From: Saururus chinensis
Taxonomy: Eukaryota > Streptophyta > Magnoliopsida > Piperales > Saururaceae
Assembly (NCBI GenBank): GCA_035235625.1
Contig: CP141145.1
Coordinates: 35,878,668-35,942,667, forward strand
Reading direction: 5' to 3'
Length of the DNA: 64,000 nt
Each line of letters opens with the position of its first letter. The first letter of the stretch is position 1. The translations under genes and the position numbers were made by a program. A model generated the notes under the pieces. The model did not search any database. It was not told the DNA's origin and was given only the letters and a program-made list of their open reading frames with translations. Of the stretch, positions 11,283-25,200 are shown piece by piece.

Positions 11283-14200
11283 CTATGATGTAGCCTGAGC
11301 TTTCAAACGCTTCACTAACTGAGGGATAGGGTCCTTGACCTGCAAACATTGAGGAGATTATTTAATCGGGCCTATTTAGTCCTACATCATCTCTGAAAAA
11401 CTTAAGCAGCCAACAAATGCAAATATTGATATATAAAACAAAGCCTATATTAGTGGATGTGGCTAGAATCATTGTGTGATGGTCTGGACCTCTACGGCTC
11501 TGCGACTCTGTCAAACATTAGTTCCGAGTTGGCATCAGTAACATGCTGTCTAAAGTAAGCAACTAAAAAATGCTTCATTCTTGCAAAAAGCCAATGGTCT
11601 TGCAGGTGGTCTAGCGGAAGGAGTCTACGGATTATCGTTATTTCTAATGCAATCAATCGCTGGATGCTATTAATCGATAGGCCATAATCTTCAGTTCGTT
11701 CTTTTTGTTTACTCGTGGATCTTATTCTTCCTAAATGCAATCGGACATTAAAAGCTAAGCAACCCCGAAGCAATGTCGTCTTAAAGTATCTATAATGGGA
11801 GATGTCAAATTGAGTCCTTGAAGATATTCAAGTAGTTTTATTTGAAATTTTTATTTATCTATATGACAATTTAACAACGTGTAAACTCTAACCATGAATG
11901 TCAAATATATTGAATATATATATATATATATATATATAATAAAAAAATAAGCACTCCATAAATGGCGTCCCAACTTAAGGTGTCATTTATATGTTAGAAA
12001 TAACACCCCGGTTAGATTCCCTAAACCCCAAAGTAAAGGCGTCATTTCTTCTACATAGGATGCTATTTAGAAATAATATTTAACGTTAAGGCATTTTCAA
12101 TGGGAGATGTCTAATTAATTGATTATGTGGCAATTTGACAACTTATAAATTCTAACAGTAGATATCAAATATAATTTTGAAAAAAGAAATATAAATAAAA
12201 AATAAAAAAAGGTATCTTAGACACCCTAAATGGCGCCAGCGCCGTATCCTCGGTTGGAAGAGCTCGGGCGCTATTATGGGTGGCTATTTCTGCCACTAGC
12301 GTCCTATGTTGGAGATGCCCTAGATCTATCAGCCGAACGGGGCAGGATAAGACCTCACCTAGCAGGAATTAATCGAACATAGGTCAAAGGGTGCTTACCA
12401 TACTAGCTTTCCTAAAGTGTTTCTCTTGCGTGGAGAGACCGCCCATGGTGGTATTCTGAGCTACCATGCCCTGCACATTAGCCGCTGGCGCGACACTCTC
12501 TCTAGAAGCCACTGGCTGCTATATTACACAGAAGATCAATCCTTTTTGTTGGTTGAGAAAATTGACACACTAAAATTGAGTAGAAATTAAGCGAATCAAA
12601 ACGCAACCAAATGCTATTTTGGAATGCCTGTGGAGAAGAATCATGAAAAAGTGCAACAATCTTATTGACCTGGGCCTTGCGGAATGGGGTGTTCCCAGGA
12701 TTTTTGTCCTTGGCGCATGGAGTCTGATCGTTAATGGTCGTGTATTTCCCCAATGTACGAGTTATATCCGACCCAATAGAATGGAGGCCACCGCAGATGG
12801 ATTCATCGTTTTCTTTGCTCCCTGGTTTTTAGGAAAAGAAGAAATAAATGTAGATGCTGTAGTCTTCCGACCCACTCTACCTTTAAGGGGAGTGAAAAAA
12901 TTAGGAAAGATCTATCTGCATTAACATGCTCCGCATTGCATTGCTACATATGCAATGCGATGTGTTTCCTTTAGAAACTCAGACCTAATAGAATAAGACC
13001 TTAGATACCATGAAATGATGAAAGGAAAAGTAAGTCCCACAAACCAGGTGAAGGGCATTCTATCCGATTGGATCTTGTCATTGCATTGCCGTCAGTTTCC
13101 AGATCCTGGTCATAATACACGGAGCAAAATACCAAGTCAGCTAATTTGTTTTGCCAGATATATAATAATCCACTGTTCTAAAGTCAGTTTCAGTCGCCCC
13201 ACAATTCAAGAGTCGTTACCATATCTAAAGTTCTCTTGACTTCTTCAAGTTTCCTGTCAGCTGCTTCAGAATGAATTACACGCTTACCTGAAACAATCCT
13301 CTAACTATTCAGTTTGGTAAATACAAAGAATTGCACTGTAGCAGTATGTACTTGTATTGTTGATCAGTCATTAAGAACCCAAACCAGCACTGACCAAGTT
13401 TTCCGTTGCTTTTGACCTCTAAAAATCCCTCCAACGTCATCTTATCGATCAATTTCCTTACAGAGTAGAGGCTAGTGTTTCCTTTCAGCTTCCTTTGCAG
13501 CTTCGTGACCGTCACATATTCTAAGGGAAGGGCATGATACAATGCCTGCAGTGGTAGTTGCATATAATCTCATAAATAATTACATGTATCGACCAGTGGG
13601 AAAACTGAAACAGGTGATTTTCTTCTTCCTGGAAATCAGTCACCTTCATGTACATGTGATCGTCTTCATCACTTTTAGAAGTTTTTTCTCTTTGCATTGT
13701 TTCAGCCACATCCATCTCTTCTTTAACGTCAGCCATCTCACAATCAGGCTTCTGAAATTAGCAATCTCGTCAATAAATTTGGAAAAGAATTACAAACTAC
13801 TTGAGTCATAAGCAAGAGTAAGAAAGACTTAAATTTGCTACCTTCATCCTATCAATTAGGTACTTATCTTTAGCAACTACAGTCAAGAGCCCTTCTTTGA
13901 TCAATTTTTCTACAATTTCTGAAATCAGAACATATAAAAAAAACCCATTAGATTCATTACATGACTCATGATAACATTATCATGGAAATGATTTTCACTT
14001 CTCCCAACAGTTATAATAGGAGAAGTAATTAACTACGTAAATCAATAATTGACCCCCTCTCCAAACATTGTGTGGACATAAGGATAAGGGCATATGTAAA
14101 AAGAGTGAATCAGGTGGAATGTTTTCCCTCTTGGAGTAGAGAATGAATAATCACGCAGACATTTCTGCACCTTTACCTTCAATTAACACCTGCATAATAT

Positions 14201-17200
14201 ATGGAAATAAGTACATAACTAGCTCTGCACAAGGGTAAACAGAACAAAAAAACAGAGAATTGGTATTGGAGAATATTGCTATGTTGTCATTATGATATCA
14301 CAACTTGATAAACTAGGTAGCCCTGCTACCATGCCCCAATTGGGATAGAAACTACTAACTTCTTTTCAATATTGCAAGCACTAGCTCACGGCCTTCTTTT
14401 TATAATATGAATGAATGTCACAGGATGACAGAATAAAAGAATTACCGCAGAAATATCAGGGAAATTCGACAGAACATCGGCAAGATCTATGCAATCTGTG
14501 TGCCTGCTAGCAATCCATTCCCTCACTAAAGCCAAATTCTCTTCATCTTGCTCAGGGTCTTGTGTATCATCTGCAGGAGAATACAACTTGAAATTATAGC
14601 TTAAATATAGACACAATCATGAAGAAATTATGGTGAATGGATGTTCACTGAATTAAGTAATTTGTCTACTAATACTGTTGGTCCATTCAAAACAGCATAT
14701 CTCAGTAAATTAACACGGACCTTCAGAGGCTGCACCATTATCTTTAGGTTGATCAAATTTTGCCTGCCAAAACTTTAGTAACCTTCCTCGCAACAACAAG
14801 AAGAAGAAAATGAATAAAGAAAGAAGGAAACATAAAACCTTACCTATAGGCATCACAATGTACTGATCTTCGTGAGTGAGTGGCTTCTGTAGAACATATC
14901 AAATTCCCGCTACGTTTAGTTTAATTTAAAACAACGGAACTAGAGTTGAATGGTGAAAAAACATTGCAAAATCGTAATTAACATTTTAGAGAAGATCTAT
15001 AAATGAGTGTACTTTCTTTCTTTTTCCTTTTCTTCTTTGAACTATGGAGCAGTAAGGTTGGGGTCACAACGTACCACCCAAATAAGGTCAAAAGTAGTGA
15101 TTTAGCATTCCTAGATGGAATTAACCCTTGCATGCTTTTTATTTAATAACATGCTGATTGATGCTCCTAATGTTTTTTTTCCTTTACCCGCCATGTTAAT
15201 CGTCTTTACCTCGCTACCACTAGAGTCAGAATCATCTTCTTGTGCTGAATCCTCTCCTAAGCTCACGCCATCTTCCTCAATATCCTCATTCTCGTCCTCA
15301 CAGGGATCAAGAACACTCTTGACCTGTAACAGTCGCTTTGTCAAGGAGTCAACAATATAAACCATAAAAAGATCATGACTTTTGTTAGAGGACTATTTGC
15401 TCGTAGCATTATTTTGTTGATTTATCTCTTCTATTTTTTTCAACAGTAAGGTCGGGAAGGAGAAACTAACAAATTAATGCAATGAGCAAATACTCCTCCA
15501 ACAAATTTTACCTTGAGAGCTAATAAAATATGCTTGCTGTTTACATGCCCAACTTCCATTTTCAAGGGATTTTTCATCCAAGTACTAGTTGCTTCTTGTT
15601 CTAAGCAGCTTCTGAAGAAAGGAGGCTCATAATCCAATGGCTGCACACCCCATAGATAAAAATTATCAATTATTATTCAAGTAGTAATAGCGATGAATTG
15701 AAATCTGGCCAAATAATTACTTGTGACCATGGAACAAGCCTGGCAATAGGAAAAAAAAGTGTTATATAACCCCATAATTAACTATACTATCCATCACTAT
15801 ATATGTCCCATGCAGAAAATAAAGATAATAAAATGTACATATTTTCATCTTTGTACATTTGAACCAGGCCCTTTAACGTGGCCTCCTCTTCAATGAGTTC
15901 CCAATAGAAAGCACAAAGTGAAACCAGGCGTGTATAAGTTCGCTAACTGCAGTGATTTAGAAACTTTGCCATGACATGGATAAGAAAGAATAAAAAGTAT
16001 AAGGGGGGGTGAGACCACACACCGTTACATCTTCATAGTAGAGCAGCTTCATCAAGATAGTACGCTGTAGGCAGCAAACGTTAAAAAAACATAGAAACGG
16101 AAAGGATAAGTCCTGCTAATTCAGTATTCTCCACTTACCTCATCTGGCATGCAGCCTAGAGTTTTCATCAGCTGAACCAGAGTACGAATCATTTTGCAAG
16201 CCGAACTCCTGAAAATTCAACATTTCAATAACTCAAGAAAAAAAAAAAAACGCCACCTAGAATTTATATATCTTTGTTATGTTCAAACCTCATGTGATTT
16301 GGAGTTATCTCCTTTGGTTTAGACTTGAATGAGCCTCCTTGCTTTTTGTTTCGAGTTATGTTCATGGACACCTCGTCAGTCTCTTTACTTGAGTAACTGA
16401 AAGAAACTGCCCAGGGATTTTGCTTCTGTTAGTTACTTTCATGCTATCAAACTGAAATAGATATTACTAGGACAAAACAAAAACCATACAAAAAAAATGT
16501 AATGCGTGAGTTAATATGAATATAATGACAGCTGGTACCCTTCAGAAATTTCATATAGCAAGGGAATTTGACATTTCAGTTGTGCTTAACATGATAACAT
16601 GATTTGACTAATAATAACAAACTCAAATAACTGAGAACACTGTAGCAGGTAACCTGGACTTAGTTAGTATTAATATGTTTGAATTAAGTTTTTCCATACT
16701 TTACGTGTACTTATTACTACTGGAAGATTCTCATGCTTGTTCACGCCCAATGAACACTTTAAGAAGCCATGAAAACCCATTAGAGACAATATATGTGAAT
16801 GTAGATGTGGCTCATTATCCTGAATAATTAATCTGCACATAGTTCCAAAGTTGTACTTACAGGCATACTCCTCGATCATCGGACCTTCTGCAGACTCACA
16901 TATGCAAAACAAAAGTGTTTTTAAATACTTTTTCTGCAACGCATCATAGACACCTGAATAGACATACAAATAACAAGTAAGAACAAATAGAGTGATTAAG
17001 TAAGCTAGTTGTGTGGTCAATCTAACACAACTTCAAACAGATGGCTAAATAGATGCATACCACTTATTGTCTATCAGTAACAACATCTGCATTCCCAAAT
17101 ACAATGAAGAAAGTGTAGTTCAAGCTTACAGCCAGTCAGGCAAATAAAATGACAAAGAAAAGAAGCGGATTGAAGCTTCCATCACCAATATAGGCTCGGG

Positions 17201-18469
17201 TTCATGCATGGATATGTTCAACGGTCAATACACAGAAAAGTGTTATTCTACTCTGATATTTTAATTACAGAGGATCAAACCGATCAAATTCAAGAAATAT
17301 TTCAATGGCCCTTGTTACAGTAATCTCGGATATGGGAACACATGGTGCCACTAATTCAACTGTCAGTGCTCACAAAAGTAACGCGAGCAAATAAATTGGA
17401 ATATCCGTTCTAACTCTGCAAGGCATACATCAGAAAGACTTTGTCCACCAATTTCCAGTGAAATCATTTATCATTCAAAATTTCTTCACTTATAAACCTA
17501 AGATCTCCCGAAGTACCTTTTTCCATCCAGTCAATCAGCCTGCGTGATTCAGTATCCATTGGCATCAGCTTTTTTATTTTCATGTCTGTTAGGAAGACAC
17601 AAATAATTCATAAATATTGTATAGCACTCAACTCTCTTATTTTCCTCAAAGACTTCAAGGTATTTTGACATCGATAAAAAAAAATTCAAAAAGATAAACT
17701 GACCAAGAGCTGGAACAGATTTGTCATTAAAATACTTTTCTGGGAAAAGGCCTCTGATATAGCTGATGTTGAAGATTGCGATCCGAAGCAGGTTCCTCGT
17801 CTGTCCATCACGATAGCATTACGAAACACAAACCAACCGTATCGTATCAGTTAATTATGCAGAAAACTGCCTCGTCTTAAACTCTCTGATATCGTTCATT
17901 ACTCAGAATAGACATGGTCAAATGTCATACGGAAATTAAACAAACACTCTACATAATTGTGAACAGACGTGTTTTTGAATGCAAATATTTGTAGAGAATT
18001 CTTTGCAACTACGCAGAAGCGGTATCTCAACTTTCGTAGCAAAATAATAATAATAATAATTCAACTCAATGTAGCAGCGCTATCTCAAGGCCAACTCAAG
18101 CGTTTGCCGGAAAAAAAATGTTCAAAATCAAGCTTACAGAGGAGTTCAAAAAGAAAACGACTGAAGTTAAACTGAAAATTCACTGAGAAATTGACACTTG
18201 AGGCTACAGGCAAGATGAACTCGAAGTCGAAAATCCGTTCTCGACCGGTTCCTGACGAACTACAGAGTAAGTAATGAGAGAGACAATTACCAGAAGCAGG
18301 GAATCCTGCTCCGTGATTTCAGCTTCTTTCACCTTCTGAGCTGCAACCTAGCAGTAGCAGATGAACCAAATCAACAACACAATTCAAACGAGAAAAGAAA
18401 CAGCTGCAAAATGCATGAATCAGAGTCCAGAATAGAGAAGACTGGATCGATTTTCCTCTTTCGCACCAT
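11283..18469 (-). CDS. ASY1: ASY1, meiotic HORMA-domain chromosome axis protein
   Basis: ASY1 coats the axes of meiotic chromosomes and is needed for synapsis and inter-homologue crossovers. Twenty-two coding exons join in frame to 603 residues, close to Arabidopsis ASY1: 18469-18467, 18347-18291, 17800-17704, 17585-17517, 16953-16861, 16406-16289, 16208-16139, 16064-16023, 15640-15512, 15323-15210, 14886-14839, 14763-14721, 14570-14446, 14189-14177, 13918-13842, 13751-13644, 13545-13395, 13287-13220, 13105-13045, 12821-12670, 12515-12399, 11339-11283. The HORMA domain (about 10-230) shows [39 protein letters not shown] and [12 protein letters not shown]. An acidic linker and a winged-helix region ([28 protein letters not shown]) follow. 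The last exon carries the closure motif [13 protein letters not shown]. The ATG-only first exon and the 13-nt exon 14 are the least certain pieces. Confidence 0.93.
11783..12325. mobile_element. Two related MITE copies inside the last ASY1 intron
   Basis: Two homologous units lie end to end. Each starts near 'aatgggagatgtc' (about 11790 and 12098) and continues with a segment like TGGCAATTTGACAACTTATAAA and then TCAAATAT. The second copy ends TTGGAGATGCCCTAG near 12325, the inverted complement of the start consensus GGGCATCTCCAA. A third relative lies at about 42110-42455. The superfamily is undetermined because no clean target duplication is visible. An (AT)n run at about 11914-11938 lies in the first copy. 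Confidence 0.6.
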
Positions 18470-19377
18470 TTTCGCTCTCCTCAGAATCGAAATTCGAAAT
18501 GGAAGTCGGAGCTGGGGATTGCAGCACTCGAAGTTTGAAACGAAGATGCGAAAATTTGCGCTTGAAGTAACAAGGATGGCGGGATGGCTTTCCTTTTGAG
18601 TACTTGTTGGTTGGAGACGCGGAGGTGGACGAGAGTGGCAGTTGTAACTCTGGTTACGGAGCCGAGCCATGGTTAGCTGCGACCATGGTTACGGCACTTG
18701 AGTAGGTGGGTGTCACTTGAACGATCGGGTTTCGCCGTCGGCGCGCATGGCAAAAACCGTTATTTGGTTGGAGTATCCTGTCCGAATCATGCCATCATAT
18801 CCCGATTTACGCGCGGAAGGTCCTTTTTATGCGCGCGTTTGAAATTTTACTTTGCAGGCGAGGGGCGTTTTTTATGTGTACAAATTAGACATCCCTTTAT
18901 TAAGTTATTAACACGAACGAATGATCCCTTTATCTTAAATTAATAGTTTTATTTATTTTTTAAAATTAAATTAATTTTAATTTATTTAATATATATATAT
19001 ATATATATATATTAATATAAAATAGAGAATATTTTTCTAGCAATTTGACATAGTGAGAATGAAAATGCTAATATTACATTAAATATGTATGATAAACTAA
19101 CATATCTATAAGGTGGTCAATATTTGTTAGATAATAGAAAAGTAGATAAATTTCATACTTTCTTTGTCTCATTTTAATAGTTATTAAAAAAATAATATTT
19201 TTTATTAAAAAAAAAGAAAATAAGCTTATGATACTATTTTTTAAGTATCTAACCGCTTAAATTGAATAAAATAGAGTTATCAATATAAAACAATTTTTTT
19301 GTCAAATAGAGGTATTAATTTAAGACATGAGATCCTTTACCAAATGGGAAAGCATCAAGCTTATATTAGCCTATATT
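18470..19377. other. ASY1 upstream region and AT-rich spacer
   Basis: The stretch directly upstream of the ASY1 start (18470-18900) is unusually CpG-rich for this window, with several GCGCG clusters (near 18738, 18811 and 18832). It is probably the promoter. From about 18930 the sequence turns very AT-rich, with an (AT)n run at about 18990-19011. No gene is seen. Confidence 0.45.
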
Positions 19378-20820
19378 TGTTAGAATATATATAAAAGAAA
19401 TAAATATGATTTATTTTTCCTTAAGGCTCGAGCTTTTAAAATTTTTAGTAATCTTACATAGTATGAGAGTTCATGTTTAAGAGTTTAATACTCATCTAGA
19501 AGAGTATAACATTTAGAGACAATTATCCGTTGAAGATAAAAATTACAAATTCTAGCCTCAATGCATAAAAAATTATTTTTAAAAAGGAATAAACAAATCT
19601 AAGCATTAAATGCTATCCTCAAGCAATTAATTATTAAACCACACACAATACAAGGATTTAACATGAAAAACCCAAACTCAGGTAAAAGAACCACAATATC
19701 CTCAGTTAAAAGCTCAATCAATGCACTAGAAAATTTTAAAACTTACAAAACTCAAATACAACCAATGAACCTTAAGACATAACATAAACTCCTTTTGTTC
19801 AATCTTTTATTGTTGATGACCTTCAAGTTTTTCTTTCCTCATAGAACTCTTGAAGTTTTCCCTCTTCCTATCTTTGATCTCTGTCTTCTTCTTTTGGCAA
19901 CTCAAGCAATAACTCCTTCCTTACTTGTTGATTTACCTTTTGAAAATTTTCAACTACTTCGAAGAACTTTGTTGACTCTTCTTTAAAATTTATGTGTAAA
20001 ATATTCTTTTCTTAGTTGTGTATCAGCATCATGAATTGACCATTGGTATTCTCTTCAAACACTTTTGTAAATTCTAAAAGGAAACAATATGAAAAAGAGT
20101 CGCATTTCTTCTCCAATTTTTTCTAGTTTTTTCTCTATTTAATTTTGTCACTTCTTATGTTTTATGTAGGTCTCCAAAACGAGTAAGCACTTTAATTATA
20201 ACAAAGAAAGAAATCCAATCCGAAAAGACTTTTTTATGGCAACTAAAACTTATAGTGATCGACTGTTTCAAACAACGATCGATCATTCACCTTTTTTTTT
20301 GAACACATGATTCCTCGAGCAATCGATCAACAAATTCTCGGCTTCATTTTACAAAAGATTGATTCATGTGCTGATCGATCTTTTCAAGGCGTGATTGATC
20401 GTTCATCGATTCAGTGCAATTGTTCATCAATAATCGATCAATTCAATTAGTACATGCTTCCAACGATCAATCGATGATACTATTTAATAATAATTTTGTC
20501 ATTTTCACCATAAAAACTTCTGAAACATGTGAAATTACTTCTAAAACTTATCAAAGTGATTTTAGTATGAGAATCTGAATGGAAGAAGCTTCATAACTCA
20601 TTAACGTCCTTTAGTCTTCAATCTTGATTTATGAGAACACATATGCTTCAATTTTTTAAGTCAATCAATTCCAAACTTTGACTCGACCACAATTATATCT
20701 AATAAGATTTTAAGACTAATTCTATACTCAAGGTTTTTAACATAATTTTGACAAAAATATTAACAAAAATTCTTAACGCATAACACATATGTTCTAACAA
20801 TGGTATCAAAACTCTAGGTT
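19378..20820 (+). mobile_element. Copia-type LTR with adjacent primer-binding site (fossil)
   Basis: The LTR spans 19378-20799 and has matching ends TGTTAGAA and TTCTAACA. One base later comes TGGTATCAAAACTCTAGG (20801-20818), which fits the initiator tRNA-Met primer-binding site used by plant Ty1/copia elements. Only a short leader-like stretch follows, with no gag or pol domains and no second LTR in the window, so this is a truncated 5' end. The interior of the LTR carries many ATCGATC-type palindromes at 20250-20480. Confidence 0.7.
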
Positions 20821-22222
20821 CTAGGAGGTGGGTTTAAGTCTCTAATTGGAGATATTTATACCCCAATGCATGGGGGAGGGAGGGTTAAAATACATAAAAT
20901 ATATATAAGATTTCCCCTTTGTTAGTACTTGTTCTATCCTGAAATAAATATCCTATTTTGAAAAAATCAAATATTTAAGCTACCTAATATCACCAAAAAC
21001 ATTCTAGAATTACCCTTTTTTTACTAACACATAGAAAAAATTGATGAAGGGTATTTTAGAGAGCATATAAAAAACTGCATAAAAAGAAGAAATTGTTTGA
21101 CAACTAAGCAAATAGGATGCTTATTTTAGAACAAATTAATTTTTCTAATAAGATGCTTATTTTTGAAACAATTTATTTTTTTCAAATAGGATGTTTATTT
21201 TAGAATGAAAGAAATATATAAAATAAATAAATAAAATTTCCTCTCTTAATTGCATGAGCCTCTTAACACAATTTGGAAAATTTGAAATGCCCGAAATTTA
21301 AAGATCTTTGCACATGAGGAGCCTAATGTTCCCAACTTTGTACCAACAGGATACAACCTCATCTCAGTCACCCATCATGGAGCTTGTCCCATGGCTCGAG
21401 ACCAGATCTATATCAATTAGTGCCCCCCTATAGTGGAAGGGCCTAGGATGGCGCATTTTGTGCAATGTCCCCAAAAGGCTAACACTGGTGTTATCACCAA
21501 CTATCATCTTGAACGTACACCCTGGTTGCATCTACCAATTTCATCGGGACTGCTTCATCTCTCGTGGATGAGACCCCTGCCAACCTTGAAAGCTTGAAAG
21601 TGTTACTTTTTTACTGCTTAGCACCTCCCATGTTCCCCCACTATATATTTTGCTATTGCCCACCTTAATGCCCCGCGTATTTTCTTCCCCTTCTTCTCTA
21701 GCATCGGTGCCATCAATTTTTTTTTTTTTTTGCCAATACATGACAACCACCAAAGGTAGGGAAAGCTGCCTGTGGAGGGGTTTGGCTGCACCATCTTGTG
21801 GCAGAGATGGGATGGGGGCGCGACCAACACTTTGTAGGTTGCGACCTAACTCAACAGGCCGTGACCACAACTTTGTGGGCTGCGGCAGCAACTCTTCAGG
21901 TTGTGGCCACATGTTGCAGGCCACAGCCACATTCTGCATGTCGCGACCAGCAAAGCTAGGCCAGTGGCCAACTATGGCAACTAGTTGTGGTTGTGGCCAG
22001 AGGGGCTGGTCACGTGCAGGCCATATCTAACTAAAAGAAAAAGAGGGGCCAATAGGAGTAAGGCCACCTACTGAAGTCGGAGAAAGAAGCTGAAGATGGA
22101 TAATTTTTTACTTAAAAATATTAATGGGGCTAGGAGGAGTATGCACTACAGCACTGGAACTTTTTTAATTTTTTTTAGGTATACAAGCATTTGGGGGTTC
22201 TAAGCATACTCTTAGGGGGGAA
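20821..22222. other. Repeat-derived spacer left of the solo LTR
   Basis: This begins with leader-like sequence of the copia fossil and then becomes AT-rich. At about 21650-22030 it holds GGC-rich, TGTGGCCAC-like repeats similar to the interiors of the MULE copies at 9624 and 25995, without their terminal repeats. The open frames there come from this low-complexity composition. No gene is recognised. Confidence 0.45.
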
Positions 22223-25200
22223 ATAACTGTAATGACCCTCATCTCTAAACCGGTTTTGGTTTTCTTTAATTGTCGGTTGTCGTGAGATTTACACGTTTTC
22301 TGATCTATTCGGTGAGTTCGTGAATAAATAGTATTTATGATGGTTTTAACCAAAATCAACTTTAAGATTAGTAGTTTTAGGTGATTTTAAAACAAATGTG
22401 AATTTTTGGGATTTTTCTGAATTTTTACTATTTTTCCAAAAATTAGGGTTTTGGCGGGACCCCTGTGGGCCCCACCAACGAAATTTTGATTTTTATGTCA
22501 AATGAACCTAGACATCTACTTAAGGTCATGCAAAAAAATTTAGAATTTTTTTAGGCTTAATTAGCGCTTAAATTTGCATAATACCCACTTTTAGCCTACT
22601 TTTCCTATTTATACCTCATATCTTACACATACATACCCCAACCCTTACTATAAAAGGGCAAACCTGAGCCATTTCCATTTTTGGGAATAGGCTAAGGAGG
22701 GAGGTCTGGCCTAATCCCCAATTAGGCCCGGATTAGAAGACGATTAAGGTAAGCCTACTCTAATTAAGCACTAAACTCTAGCTTTCTTCTTAATCTCTTC
22801 CAAATATACTATTTTCCCCTTATTTTAATTCATTTTTGGACATCAAAAACTACTGATTTGTGTTTTACTACAAACCCTAGCTTTCAAAATTCAATTTTTG
22901 TGTTTAACAAACCCTAGATCTAAGTTTTAATTATGGATTTCTTTGGTAAATTGATTTTTAATGGAGTTTAATTCAAACTCAATGTGTTTGTAAGGTTTTC
23001 AAGAAGGGTGACCCTCAAAACTGAGCTTAATCAAGTGCTAAGGTAATGGATCTTCGAAACTTTAGTTTATCCATGGGAAAATTCTTGATTTTTGGCTTAT
23101 TTCGAATGGAGTTACTTTATTTGGTGTGTTAATGGCATGATTAGAAAATGAAAATATTTAATCCCGATTTCTTAGGGTTTTGCATTATTATGATATGGTT
23201 TAACATTCTGGAAGTCATGAAGGACTTTTGATGATGATTAGGGTGTTAGATGTGGATTTGAAGTGTTATCAATGGTGTTTCGGTTTGAATTTGCGAAAGG
23301 AAGAAAATGACCAGTTCTGCCTTGTTGGCGTTCGAATGGCCCTTCTGGGAGTTCGAACGGCAACACTGTTGGATCGACAGATTTTCAGTTCAACCGATCG
23401 AACGACCTTCTGGGAGTTCGAACGGCCAAACTGTAAATTTTAAATTTTCCTATTTAGCTGATCGAACGGCCTGAAGGGCGTTCGAACGGCTACACAGCGG
23501 AATTGTGTTCTAATGCATGATGTTTATTTTGATAATTCCACTTTAGCTTGCCAATTTCATATGAATGTGGAGTGTTTTAAGCTATGTTATGCTACTGGAA
23601 GGGCATGCTATTGAAGTTATGGAGTTGAGATATATGCTTAGAGGTTGTGGAATGACTTATGGTTTGTGGCATGATGTTGGAATTGTCATCTTGAAATTAT
23701 GAATGGTTGGTTTCTCATGGTTAAGCATATTTTCAGTAGAACTACAACCTATTATTGGACTAATTTGTCATGATATAATGTGGTTAGTTGATGTGTGGAT
23801 GTTGGTGAATGTCATGACTCAAGGATGAAATGAATGATCTTATATGTGTTTAGCCTTTGTGGTTGAGTTTTCATTTGAGTTATGATTTCAATGATTTTTC
23901 TCCTATGATTTCCGCTGGAATTCGTGTTTAGATGGTAATTCACATGTGTAGTGTGGTAGTGAGTTTAATTTCAAGCATGTTAACATGCATTGTGTGAAAT
24001 GATTCTACTAGTTACACACACATATGTGGGGGTTAAATGGTGATGTTGAAGCTTGATATTGTGATTATGAATGATGCATTAGGGGCTAATGAGAGTACTT
24101 ATCATGGATTAGGATTCATGTATGCTTTGCCCACGTATGTACCATGCTGCATGCATCATGAAAATGGATTTCCAATTGAGGCTTCATCGAGGTTAATCGA
24201 ATTTGACCGATTAGATGCAATGTGGTGAAATTGTGTGCCGGATTGATCGGTAGTAGATTAATCGAAAAGTTGATTGGTCCGAAAGGACACGTTTTGATTT
24301 GAGTTCCTGTGTGGAACGAGTGTACTCCCCGGGTTGAGTCTAGTTGAATGGAATTATGTGGGGACGAGTTGTGTACTTGTCTTGCAGATTGTGAGAATGT
24401 TATTACGAGTGTCATCTGGACCCTGAGAATCCAGTGTGGTATGCCGTGTGCACCCCGCTACCACGTGTTCTAGGGTTCTCTGTGTGAGAACTCGGGCTCT
24501 TCCCTCTGCAGGAGATGTCCCTGGGCGAACACCCTGCTCTAGATTCTCTATGTGAGAATGGGACATCCTTGGCCAGGATCGTCCAGGGCGAGCAACATTA
24601 GGGATTGACAACCCCGATTTTTCTTTAATTCTTGTGTAGAATTTTGGATCATGACACGCCTTCGTGGCCTTGTCTATGCTCCCGTATGTGTGACATTAAT
24701 GTGTGATTACTCCTTGATGGAGGTTGATTGTGATGATATAATGTATGTGGGAATATATATGTTAGAGATACATCCATGCAGGTTGATGTTGATGTTATGC
24801 ATGTGAGAATATGTATGTTAGAGATACATCCATGCAGGTTGATGTTGATGTTATGCATGTGAGAATATGCATGTTAGAGATACATCAATGCAGTTTGATT
24901 TTGATATGATGCATGATGGGATATGTATGTTAGAGATACATTAATACATAGTTTATGATGAGAATAAAATTATGTGGATTATGCACTACGATGCAATTTT
25001 AGGTAATGTGTATGTGTGATCAGGAAATGATGCACCTTTCCAATCTTTGATCTGAATGATTATATTGTTATGCTATCGTATTTTTGATGTTGATAGTGAT
25101 ATTAAAAACCATTGCTGAGTTTGTTAAACTCACCCCTCTTGCTTGTGTTTTGTTTTGGGGCTGTGTGGGACGACACGAAGATAGACAGGATCTCCTCTTT

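Noticed and set aside
18730-18860. Possible E2F sites in the ASY1 upstream GCGCG clusters
   Set aside because: None matches TTTSGCGC cleanly; CpG richness alone is not enough to call operator sites.
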